Source of the DNA: Zasmidium citrigriseum
Lineage: Eukaryota > Ascomycota > Dothideomycetes > Mycosphaerellales > Mycosphaerellaceae
Direction: 5' to 3'
Assembly (NCBI GenBank): GCA_002786025.1
Contig: NHNW01000010.1
Location: 124,001 to 188,000 of the forward strand
DNA: 64,000 nucleotides
The notes under the pieces are model-generated. The model was given only the letters and a program-made list of their open reading frames with translations, was not told where the DNA came from and did no database searches. Every line of letters begins with the position of its first letter. Position 1 is the stretch's first letter. Below are positions 18,840 through 28,971 of this stretch, piece by piece. Position numbers and translations under genes: made by a program.

Positions 18840-21800
18840 ATAAACGGCTAAGGAAGCTCGGTTTACTCGGTAATATTAGCCGCCCGTCTAAGTATATCGG
18901 TTTTAGTATATAGGCCTACTAAACTATATAGCTAGGTAGGTATATTACCGCTAGCGGTATCTAGTAAGCTAGCTACTATTATAGAGGGCGTAGAGGGGGT
19001 CGATTATAGCTCGTAGCGACCTACTAGACCGCCGCCGGTACCTATATAGTAGTATTAGCTACTATAGACGTACTACTAGTAGTTACTAGTATCGTAGAAG
19101 GTATATATTTGCCCGCTCCGCCCCTCTTTAACGCTCCGCTATAGGTACTAGTTCTACCGCCTCCTCTTACTACTCCTCGTCTACCTCTTGTCGTACTACG
19201 CTTCTAAGGGATTAGCGTCGATTTTAGTATATAATAGGACGATATTACCCGAGTTAGTAGTAGTACTTAAGATAGTATAGGCTTCTACGAAGAGGGCGGT
19301 AGATCTTACTCGTTAAATAGTAGTTTTATAGCCTACCTACGTACCTTACTATTAGCCGAGTATAATAGATCTACGAAGTAATTAAAGTAAGCCTTATATC
19401 GCGCCTTATAAGGCTTCTAACCTCGCGAGTAAAGGCGCTCTTTAAGGTCGTATATAGCCTACCGCTATTAATTAAGAGCCTCGCGGACGTTAAGGTAGTA
19501 GCTAATAGTAGTAAGCTCTTTATTAGAAGGTAGATTATAGCTATTAGAAGAAGGTCGCTTACGCTCGAAGGTATTAAAACTAGTACTAGAGCCGTCGTCG
19601 TTACTACTATTAAAGACTACTATCTATTTATTATAGTCGGCCTTCTTAAGAAGCGTACGGCTAAGACTAATATAAAGGTACTAGATATAACTATAGAGCG
19701 TCTTATATTTACGGAAGAAGCGGTAGTTATAGGCGATTTCGTCGTTATATAGCCTAGGCTCGTAGAAGTACTTAGGATCCTCTATAGTATATACCTTACT
19801 ACCTATTAGCCGCTATATATACTATAGTAGCCGAGATAGTAGGTACTTAAGGTCGTCCTTATCGCCCTTACGCTAAGCTAGAGGGTGTAGCTTCGTCTTA
19901 AAGTCGTTAGCTCTAATAACAGCTCGTAATCGATAGCCTTCGGCGATACGACTATACTAGATAGCTACACCTTTAAGAGCGAAGTTAGCGGCTATCTACT
20001 TCTTATCGTAGCACTTAAGTACGCCGTAAAACGACTTAATCTAGTTAGTATCCTTCACCTACTATAATACGAGTAAATATACGTGTTAGTAGTTAGCCGA
20101 TAGTAGTAGAGCTAGTATTACTTCGTTATCGATATAGTCTAAGAGCTCTTACTACTAGCTAGCTTTAATAGCCGCCGCTTACCTTACTACCTCTTTAGCG
20201 GTACTAATCGACTTAAAATACCCTTCCTTACTCCTTCTCGTTATAATCGCGGCGTAGAGATACTAGCGTACGTTTTTAAGTAGCTTACTAGCGAATTTGC
20301 GATTGTAGGCCCTCTTAATATAGACGTAGTAGAGGAGGTGTTAGAGACGGAGAGTACTATTAGGCTAGGCGAGTCGTATAGCTCGTTACTTAGCGGTAGA
20401 GTCGTCTATTAGTATATACGACGGTTTCTAGTTAGTCTACTCGACGAGAACGCGTAGACACTCTAATATAATATTACCGTCTTCTATCTTCGATAGGAAG
20501 TAGCCGGTAGGGTATATCTAGCTATATTTATCGCGTATAAAGAGTATAAAGAGGTACTAGCCGATATAATTCGTTTTATAAGTAGAATCTATTACTACGA
20601 GGAAACTACGCTCTCTTAGTAAGACAATCGCGTCTAGATAAATCTATACGGTCGTAAAGGTCTCCTCGTTATTAGTATCGCGCGTAGTTTAGACGTTATA
20701 GTATAAATATCCTTCTAAAACGTATATTAGCTATTATTATTATTTTAAAGCGCGGTCGGTAATCGGCGAACGGGAGTAGCCGCCTATTAAATCGCTATTA
20801 AATTTTAATAGAATTTAACGCGTTTATTATTTATTTATAGTAAGCTAGCTAATCGGAGGCTTTACTAGCTCCCCGAAATCCGAAAAATTTTTCTTCTTAA
20901 TATAACTTAGACCTATATACTTACCTTCTTTAAGCTACTTATCTAAGTTAGACTATTAATCTTACTATAGTATACGAGCGCCCTTTAATCGCCTATCCTT
21001 ATAATACTTCCTAAAGCTCTTTCTAGTATTTAGAACGTACCGCTAAGTTATAGCTATACCGCTAGTATTAAGAAACGCTCGTCGACTAGCTTTCTTATAA
21101 AACGACTATATTTACTCCTATACTACGTAGGCGCGTAGGCTAGAGTACACCTTCTAGCTAGTAGTATTAAGTAGCGCCGAGTTAAGTCGATATAGGTCTA
21201 TAGATTCGACTATATAGCTACTATACTTATACTAAGCCTATACCCTATATTAGCCTTCTTCCTTATTATTATAGCCGATAGTATAGCCTACGAGAACGCC
21301 CTTATCGTTAAAGTTATAAGTAATCTTTATACTAACCTTATAGTTATTACCCTTCGTTATACCCTTATAGAGCCTCTTTACGCCCTTTCTAACTAACTTA
21401 CGCCCTTTATAGTATAGCTAATACTTCTAAAGGGTAACCTTCTTACCGCTCTTCTTAGTCCGAGTCCTTATATATAGCTAGAAGTTATCTATAAACGGCT
21501 AGATCTTATCTATCTTATCGACGGTAAGGCTAAAGTCTTCTTCTAATAATAACTACTTCCTTCTAAGCTTACGTAGGTTATTAGGCACCTTTATCGCGTT
21601 ATAAGCGCTCTTAGAGTCTACCTTAGCTAGTAGTTTAGCCTTCTTCTAGCTACTACGCCCTCTACTAATACTAATACGCGTATACTCTTTAAAATAGCTA
21701 CCGCTTAGCGCTATAATAGGTAGCGGCGGCGGCGTGTTATCGCCTAATAACGAGCTATTATTAGAGTTATCGATTTTATTAACTAACGCGTTAGTAGTAG

Positions 21801-22212
21801 TAATATTATTAATAATACCCTCCGCTAGCTTCTTATTATCGATACTACCCCCTAGGGCCTACTCCGCTAGCTCCGCTACGTCTCCTTCGTCCGCCTATAC
21901 CTCCTCTTTATCCGTATATACCGCTAGTAGTATTAGCTCTACTAGCGGCGGTAGTACTAGCTTACGCTAGTAATACTCTTAAAGAGCGGCGATATTAGAT
22001 AGATCTAGGCCTATATCGATAGGCTTAACGGCCGACGCCTTCTTATTAAATCCCTTATTAACCTCTTTATTAATATTATTTAATATAGTACCTAAGGATA
22101 TTAAAGTCGTTAAAGTAGTAGCCTACGCGTTATTAAGGGGGGTAGAGGGGGTAGTAGTAGGCCCGCTAGCGGCGGTAGTAACCTTACGGGACTCGGAAGA
22201 GACGGCGGACAT
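18840..22212 (-). pseudogene. MULE transposase, destroyed by RIP stop codons
   Basis: The minus-strand frame from ATG 22212 (MSAVSSESRKVTTAA) holds to at least codon 812 (codon start 19779) with no frameshift: codons beginning at 20589, 20406, 20034 and 19779 are all a multiple of three from the start. Every stop I read in frame is TAG or TAA, which RIP makes from CAG/CAA (Gln) or TGG (Trp); TGA is not seen. Recognisable MULE segments are FLVVIDSTYKTNYIG (first catalytic Asp, codon 542) and ILIDDSTAK (second Asp region, codon 603), followed by an RAIRLA helix. Further on are an LKCYDKK-type segment and an Arg/Gly-rich C-terminal part (TRGRRGVVRGGGR, near 19.2 kb). The natural stop is uncertain, so the left boundary is approximate. 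The original protein was about 1,000 residues. Confidence 0.75.
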
Positions 22213-22396
22213 AGTAAGGATCTTAAAATTAATAGATAGTATATATAAATTAAGATATTAATAATATATAGACACCTAGTAAGTACTCGATAGCGATAGT
22301 AAGATAGTTATTTACTATAGGAGACGCGTCGCGCGCACCGATATTAACACACTAATCTGCTACCGAAACTCGTCCGAAGGCCCGATCACGATCCCA

Positions 22397-22434
22397 TGCA
22401 GTAGCGCGAAGGCTAATATAGGTAGGTATTATAT
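22397..22434 (-). repeat. Right terminal inverted repeat of the MULE
   Basis: Reverse-complement partner of 18486-18522, ending GGTAGGTATTATAT on the plus strand. Like the left copy it retains CpA/TpG (TGCAG), so it lies outside the RIP-mutated core. Confidence 0.85.
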
Positions 22435-22442
22435 CCCTCGCC

Positions 22443-22450
22443 CTCAAACC
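22443..22450. repeat. Right target-site duplication CTCAAACC
   Basis: Second copy of the 8-mer at 18470-18477. Joining the flanks through one copy gives the inferred empty site ...GGCAGCACTCAAACC followed by AAGGAAGC. Confidence 0.7.
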
Positions 22451-25400
22451 AAGGAAGCAGAGGCCATGAGCTGGCATCCAGCTGCGCCACAGCTCCAAGC
22501 GACTGCGAAGCGAAAGTGAATATTGACACCAGGCGCAGCACCTCCTCCTGCGACAGCGCCGGGCATGGCCGACGGCGATGACGCGCCTCGAAACGCGACG
22601 TGAGCACGCGATGTCGACGGAGCTAAAAGCATTTAAGCTCACCCTGTGGCTTCGACTCAGACCTGGCCACCGGAGCGTTTGATTGAGCTGGCCCTTGAGA
22701 GCTGGATGTGGCGGGTGTTTGATGATGATAACTGCAATAATGCCGAGCTGTTGCAAGCGACGTGCAGCGCCCGTCTCATCCGCCTGAATGCTATCCATCG
22801 TTGCTGCTCTCAATGCTGTCCGCGGCTGGCACGCCCATCATTGGGTTCTCGACGACGCCGAACGAAGCCACCGCGGCCTTGGAGGCCATATCCCGGGTGC
22901 ACGCGACTGATCTCAATTACTCTCAGGAGACTTCTCTCGACGGCGTTGATGCGTTCCCTGTCCAGCTGGCGTCAGCTGCGACACATCATTCCTGCAGATA
23001 GGCGAGCCCGCTGCAATGCCGCCAGAAACAGGCAGGACCAAGAAGAGGAGCATTTCCTGAATGTGCGCTGCAGAGAAGGGCCGTATCTTGCTGTGATTTC
23101 CCGATGTCGTATGGCGTGCTGGGCAACAGCTTCCTCCAAGCGGCTAGCTGACTGTGTCGATCTTAAGAGAGGGCACCGGTGAGGTATCGTGGGCGCTCTC
23201 TTCCGTGCCGCCTCCGTGAATGTTAGAGTTGCGGAGGGGTTCTGACACGGCGGATCGAGTGGACGTTGTTGCTGCGGAGAAAGCAATCAAAGCCGCTTGG
23301 CGTGAAGCGAGATGGACGGCTTCTCGAAAGGGACGGCGTCTGGTCGAAATCTTACCATAGCCCAGAGCGTGCAGACGACCTCCAATCGAGATCTGGTTGT
23401 TTGGCGGATTCTCGACGAATTCCTACTGCGGCTTGCTTGTGAACCCCTTATTCAGGGTTTATCCGTCCCTGAAACTTTGAGCTGTGGCATGTGAAAGACT
23501 TCTGAAGCAAGGCTTTCAACCTCACCTGGCGGTGCGCAGTACGTATCTATATGCTGCGCCTGAGACCAGCAGCGGGACGAGGGCAGTTATGCAGTCTAAT
23601 GTATGTACGCGATTGGGAAGCATGATCCTACGTCATCCGATCCTGATATAACAGAGCACGCGACAGTCGCACACGCGTAGATTGTGTGGTGAAATTTTGC
23701 CGGCTTAGTCGTGTCGTAGCGTGCAGGTGTTGAGCAACGTTGTCTCAATCCGCCTGCTGACACTCAAGCCTGTTCGTGGCCAGGCCGCTTCTCACCGTAA
23801 CGGCGTTGCCACGGCAAGCCGGAAAAAATTACATACTGTCTTGCCTCAAGCGAGCAGCGGCGCAAGGGAGAAAAGTCGTCGACATGGAGAAGCGTGACGC
23901 TGTAGTACGCTGGGCTCCGCAACGAGGTCGGGAGGGCAGGATTTGCGTTTCAAGGTCGCGTCTGTACTCGCCGGCGAACCGAATAACGGCGACCAGCTTC
24001 ACGAGTACACGGTCAGCGTGGAACAGCCGGCGGCTGCGGTGCGTGCTGCAGGCAATGTGAGAGAGGAGCCCAGGCGCCCAGAAAGCAATGGATCTGCGGC
24101 AGCAGCAAACAATTGTACGACCCGTCCTGGACGGCGGAACTGGGTGAATGGTAACGAAGGTAATGCAGCGTCGAATGGCTTGCCTCAGCGTAGGTGGTAT
24201 TATTCATAGCGCAGCGGAGCCCTGAGCTCCCAGCAGCGGGAACACAGCATGTGCGAGGCGCTTAAGAGGCCGGGCGGGCGATGATGCAAATGACGAGGAG
24301 CGTGGTGCTGGCGAGCGCCTCATTGCTGGCCTCGTGTCTGGCGGTCGAACGCGTCTCAGACGGCACGCGGCTGTCTGCATCCCAGAGTGCTGGGTGAATT
24401 GGCACCCATGCAGCTGCCAGGATGGCGTAGCAGAGAAGAGCGAGGTTGACTGGCCGAGAGCTTTTCCTCCCCGGGCTCGCTGCTAACCTTCCGCGCACCT
24501 AGCTGCAGGCGGGAGCAGGGTCTCGCGGCGCCTGTGATTCGACGAGCGGCGGGCCTGGACAGATGTCAGAGAGTGAGCAGCAGCAGCATCGTCGTGTGCC
24601 GGGGCCTGAGTCGTCCACGCGCGGCAGTGTGGATGGCATTGATTGCACCGCACGAGACTGTGGATGCCTCACCACGCTCGCCTCTCCTGCTGCTGCTGCC
24701 GCCGTCTCAGGGAGCGTGAGCCAGCGGACGGGCATGGCCATTGTTGCTGGACGGATCACGGGCGGATCTGCAGGAGATAAGTTCTGGCATACGAGGCATT
24801 CGCCTGCTGCTTGGTACGCTTTCGCAGCGGCCGTCAAACACGACAGGCGGGAGTGGCTCGCAGCGGGCATTACTGGCGTATGGGCCAGGATGGGCGTGTG
24901 CAAGGAAGGGCGGGCTAGCACCAGGAAAGTTAATTCGCCAGCGTCCGCCGTCCAAGCCAAGCAGCGTGGACCCACCCGGCATCGTCGCGTTTGTACTCTG
25001 TTTCGTCTGCTCTTTACCCGATCACCTCCTTCTTCCCTCTCGTTCTCCCACCGCCCGCGCTCCCAATTTGCAATGGAGCCTTGAGCAACAGGGAGCTGTA
25101 CATTTGCCAGAGACCGCCCGTGTCTTCGGCAAAGTCGCTCCTCCCCTCCAGGACCTCCTTGCCGCCCCGTCAAACGTGTCGTGACCATTGCAGAGTCTGC
25201 CATCGTGGACTGTGCGTGGCCTGCCTGCACACATACACCTCGCCGACACCACCCCGTCGACCTCTCCTCTTCGTTGATCGTAGAGACCCTCGACGCCGAC
25301 TCCTCCTCCTGCTCCTGCTCCTCCTGCAGCTCCCCCGCCGCCCGCAGCAGCAGCAAGCACCCTCCCGCCCTGAGCCCTGAGCAGCACCCGAGCACTGGCC

Positions 25401-26865
25401 TCGGTGCATCGAAAAGGTAAGAACCAGCGTCCGTCGAGATGAGATGCAGAGAGGGAAACCCGTCCTGGCAATGGCAACGACTACACATGCCGCTCGAGCA
25501 GTCTGGATTGCACCCCTGGGATGGTGGTTGGCCCGCATCGCGTGCCTCCCTTCCAATCCGCCCCCAAAGTGCTCAGCAACCGAATTCCTGGAACTTGACA
25601 TTGGAACTCCACCACCACCACCTTCTGAAGCCTTTGCCCCTTGATGAACAGGCTCGATGGCGAGCACACGACCAATGGTGGGGAGTTGGGGGTTTGATGC
25701 CCTGAATGGCTTCAGCTGTGTCGATTTGATATCCATCACGAAACAAGCCTGGCTGCTCGGGTTTCATCAACACAAGCCATTGATGAAGGAAACATGCTGT
25801 ATACTGTCAATCTCGATGCTCTCTACCGACATGCCATTGCACCACGCCCACCGATTCGTGGCATCTCCGACCTCCAATCCGCTGCAAAGCCGCACCACTA
25901 TCAATGACGGAAGGCCCCAAGCTGGAAATGAGGTTGCTCTCTGCATTCCTCTGACTTTCTGGAACCCACTCGCCAATGCCAACGTAAATTACCTGGGACT
26001 ATCAATTGGTGTCGCGTGACTGGCGGTCTTCTCTCTTCTGGAACTCTTCTCTGCATCTCACGGACTGAGCTCAACGATTGAAGGTTTGATGCTAACTTCT
26101 GGTCTCGATAGCAAAGCAAACGACCGCCCACGTCGACAGCAGAGCGGACTCGTCCCTCTGTCCCTGCGGAGCTTCTCCACGAGGTATGTCGGTATCTTCC
26201 ATGTTCACCCGCCAATCCACGGGAGGCCCCTCCCTTGCCTGATCGTACATTGCTGTCCAGAGGAGGAAAGGCTAAGCATTCCCCAGACCCTATACGGAAG
26301 TCTTGCCAGATCTTCGACCTCACTACCGACAGCGGAGGCGTTAGCTCGTTCTCTGCTCACAGTGAAGGCATACCCAAGCGACCGAGAACAATCTTGTGGA
26401 AATTCCTGCCAATCAATTACGTCGTCGTGGCTCGCAAGGAGACGATTCGTTCTTCAGACCGACAGATCGCGCACACGCTCACACCCACGGCCATTCTAGT
26501 AAATCTCTGTAATCTAATTCCCAAGGTATGCACCCTGCCCTGGCCATCAGCCTTACATCGGGCCATTGCAATGACGCCCAAACATCGGACGCGACAGGGA
26601 GGCTGACACGTTCCAGGCGCCATTTGAGCGATTGTCTATAACCTGCACCTACGACGTCTCGTCAACGGTCTCTGTTCTAGACTGTTCATTCTTTCGGCCT
26701 CGCACTACCAACTAATTTCAATCCTTCACGACTCGCCCTTTACTACGGGCACACACTCTTTAATTCTGTTCACGTGCTGAACATTCACTCTTTACACCAC
26801 GCCGCGACTCGTCAATCCTGGAGACCTGACAGTCTGTTCACTCAACCTCACACATCGGATTCAAC
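22451..26865. other. 4.4-kb gene-free stretch upstream of the G1 cyclin
   Basis: No convincing gene. Open frames up to ~330 codons exist on both strands (for example 24499-25488, minus) but are low-complexity Ser/Arg/Cys-rich translations of GC-rich DNA with no domain. Base use is ordinary, with plentiful CpA/TpG, so it is not RIP-mutated. CTC/CTG-rich triplet runs occur near 25.29-25.33 kb. The last ~0.8 kb is pyrimidine-rich and probably 5' UTR of the cyclin mRNA, perhaps with upstream reading frames or introns. The rest may be long promoter, an unrecognised non-coding transcript, or old transposon debris. Confidence 0.5.
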
Positions 26866-28131
26866 ATGGCCTATCAACCTCATCCACAAAAGCTGCCGGC
26901 ACCCAGGAGCTTTCCTGCATTCGGATACTGTGATTCCTACTTTGTAGAGAACCACGACGACGATGAAGGTGTCTTTGCTCGTGCTGCTGCGGAACGTGAG
27001 CGAGTACGGAACGTCGCCAAACTGAGACAGAAAGCCCTTGGTGAAGGGCTTTCACGATCGACAGCCGAAGAGTACCAAGAGGATGTACTCGACCACATGG
27101 AGCATATGGAAGCCGAAACGATGCCCGACATCCAGTCCATCGAGATTCAGACCGAGATTCAATGGTTTATGAGACCTTACCTTTTGGACTTTCTCCTTGA
27201 GGCTCACCATGCCTTCCAGCTGTTACCGGAGACGCTTCACTTGGCCGTCAACCTGCTCGACCGATACTGCTCGAAACGGGTGGTATACAAGAGGCATTAC
27301 CAACTTGTCGGTTGTGCTGCCTTGCTCATCGCTGCCAAGTACGGCGACCGCAAGGAGCGGGTACCTACCATCAGGGAGCTCAAGTCGATGTGCTGCTCGC
27401 TATACGATGACGATATGTTCACTCAGATGGAGTGGCACGTCTTGCAAACGCTCAATTGGGTCATTGGTCATCCAACCATTACCAGCTTCCTGCAACTTGC
27501 CTTGACAGAAGTGGCCTCGGATCCAGAGCTTGAGCACATGTCATGGTACATCTCGGAATTGGCCCTCTATCACAAGGAGTTCATCCCGGTACGACCATCT
27601 GTCATGGCCCGGTCCTGCCTGGCACTTGCACGTTGCATCCTGGCTCGACAACAATCCCGATACGAAGACTGGTCTGCACGATACGACCCTCAAGTGGTGC
27701 TGAACCTTTCGAACCACCTTGGCCACCCATCACAAGCTCTCTTGAGGAAATACTCGTCGCCTCACCTGTCTTCAGTCTCCACGACGATTGAGCTTTTCCT
27801 CAAGCATCAAGCTATGCTTGCTCGACAAGTGGTCCAAACACCGGTGAACGAGCTGCCTCGAATGGAGGTCGATCCTGCACCGTCCGCCTACCTCACACCA
27901 CAAACACCACAGAAGCCTGGCTACACTGCTGGAGTGCAAACGCACGGCATGTTGACGCCCCCGATCACGCCAGACAAGGATCACCTCATCGCCGTCAACC
28001 CAAGCTACGGGGCTGTCCTACCACGAACGGTACCCCAATGCACCCCCACGCCGCCGCCAACTGGAGAACACCACATCAGCTTCCCAGTGCCTCCACAGCA
28101 GTATCTGCCACAGCCGCAGTTCGTCCAATAG
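26866..28131 (+). CDS. G1/S cyclin of the Cln/Puc1 type
   Basis: Single-exon 421-residue cyclin. The N-terminal cyclin box covers ~residues 60-190: MPDIQSIEIQTEIQWFMRPYLLDFLLEAH is the helix-1 region with the conserved arginine, and LAVNLLDRYCSKR and YQLVGCAALLIAAKYGDRKE are classic cyclin-box helices. The C-terminal cyclin fold follows (MSWYISELALYHKEF, SCLALARCILAR). The tail is Pro/Thr/Gln-rich (TPQTPQKPG, MLTPPITPDKD) with S/TP sites, a PEST-like region fitting rapid phospho-dependent turnover. Such cyclins activate the Cdc28/Cdc2/NimX kinase for Start and polar growth. The 4.4-kb gene-free upstream region suggests elaborate control, but that is inference. Confidence 0.9.
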   Translation: MAYQPHPQKLPAPRSFPAFGYCDSYFVENHDDDEGVFARAAAERERVRNVAKLRQKALGEGLSRSTAEEYQEDVLDHMEHMEAETMPDIQSIEIQTEIQWFMRPYLLDFLLEAHHAFQLLPETLHLAVNLLDRYCSKRVVYKRHYQLVGCAALLIAAKYGDRKERVPTIRELKSMCCSLYDDDMFTQMEWHVLQTLNWVIGHPTITSFLQLALTEVASDPELEHMSWYISELALYHKEFIPVRPSVMARSCLALARCILARQQSRYEDWSARYDPQVVLNLSNHLGHPSQALLRKYSSPHLSSVSTTIELFLKHQAMLARQVVQTPVNELPRMEVDPAPSAYLTPQTPQKPGYTAGVQTHGMLTPPITPDKDHLIAVNPSYGAVLPRTVPQCTPTPPPTGEHHISFPVPPQQYLPQPQFVQ

Positions 28132-28971
28132 CGACCTACTGCGTGTATTAGTCCTGTATGACCGCCGCATAGCAGCATCAGCATAGCATTGAGCGTTGCA
28201 TTTTTTTGAGCCATCTCGTTTTCTTTTGTGTGTACTAGCTTAGCCGCAGCAAAACTCAAGACGCCTGTCACAAAATAGACGACGGGGATTGAGAGAAAGT
28301 CGGCCGGAGGGGAAACAGCATGTGTTTGGAGATCCAAAAAGCACACCGGGCATTATTTACCTAGTGGGAATCAGATTGACACAACCAAAGGAGATGGGAA
28401 CCACAATAACAAAGAAGAAGATCGATCACTCGGAATCAGCGAGTTGCATGTCTGAGGATTTGCTTCTTTTCTTAGCAGCGACAGATACCCATTTGAAACT
28501 ATACATATTGTTGCTTAGTTCACAATGAGCCGCGATTGTGCCTCGCTTCATGTTCGGTGCTCGTGCACTAGATGTCGGGTTGGTAAGGAGACCTGCCGTC
28601 GAGGCGAGAAATTCTTCACGCCGAGCGAGATGAGCAAATTTCCAAAGCAAATGCATTCGATTGCACGTTTCAGACAAGATTTCATCACTTGTAAAGCAGT
28701 CAATGCCCATGAATCATCTCCTTCGGATTCGATCTTGCAGAGCTCACCTGCAAGATCTTGAATCTTGAATCTTCAAAACGGCCCTGGCTCCGCCGACCCC
28801 TGCTCTCCGCGTTCCCTTCCGGCACTAGAGGCCCGCTGCATTAGCTCTCTTTAAGCGAACAGCCGGCGCATGAATTTTGCAAACGCCGGGCGACGAGTTC
28901 AATTCAGCAAAGTGTATTACCGGACGAACACGATGATACCTCTGAGCTGATTCCTCACACCAGCAGCTCCG
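28132..28971. other. Intergenic, 840 bp
   Basis: 3' UTR of the cyclin gene and promoter of UTP4. A short frame at 28525-28761 is Cys-rich but has no domain and is not supported. Nothing else seen. Confidence 0.55.

Larger units (their letters stand above)
18478..22442 (-). mobile_element. RIP-inactivated Mutator-like (MULE) DNA transposon, 3,965 bp
   Basis: A class II element with near-identical ~37-bp inverted repeats 8 bp inside each end and an 8-bp direct repeat outside. Between ~18,580 and ~22,310 CpA and TpG are almost absent while TpA is very common and CpG is retained: the signature of repeat-induced point mutation, which changes CpA to TpA on either strand of duplicated DNA. On the minus strand one frame, starting at an ATG at 22212, is interrupted only by TAG and TAA and keeps MULE transposase hallmarks. 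The terminal ~100 bp at each end and both flanks have normal CpA/TpG. RIP implies that at least one other copy existed when it was mutated. The element is dead for transposition by itself; its TIRs could in principle still be recognised by an active relative. Confidence 0.85.

Noticed and set aside
18580..22310. Idea that the TA-rich tract is a centromere, origin or satellite
   Set aside because: It is not simple AT-rich DNA: CpG and GC-rich codons remain, one frame is preserved, and TIRs bound it, so a RIP-mutated transposon explains it.
18478..22442. Tc1/mariner assignment based on TA next to the inverted repeats
   Set aside because: TA is uninformative here; the ~1,000-residue protein with a DSTYKTN block and an 8-bp duplication fits a MULE much better.
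18421..22480. Possibility that the MULE interrupted a gene
   Set aside because: Rejoining the flanks through CTCAAACC gives only a short frame ending soon after the junction, with no domain.
22646..23182. 178-codon open frame just right of the MULE
   Set aside because: No recognisable motif and irregular, Arg/Ser/Cys-biased composition; likely a chance frame.
25290..25335. CTC/CTG triplet run as a functional repeat
   Set aside because: Short, imperfect and in non-coding GC-rich sequence; ordinary low complexity.
24499..25488. 329-codon open frame on the minus strand
   Set aside because: Low-complexity Cys/Arg/Ser-rich translation of GC-rich DNA, no domain, non-family composition, and equally long frames overlap it on the other strand.
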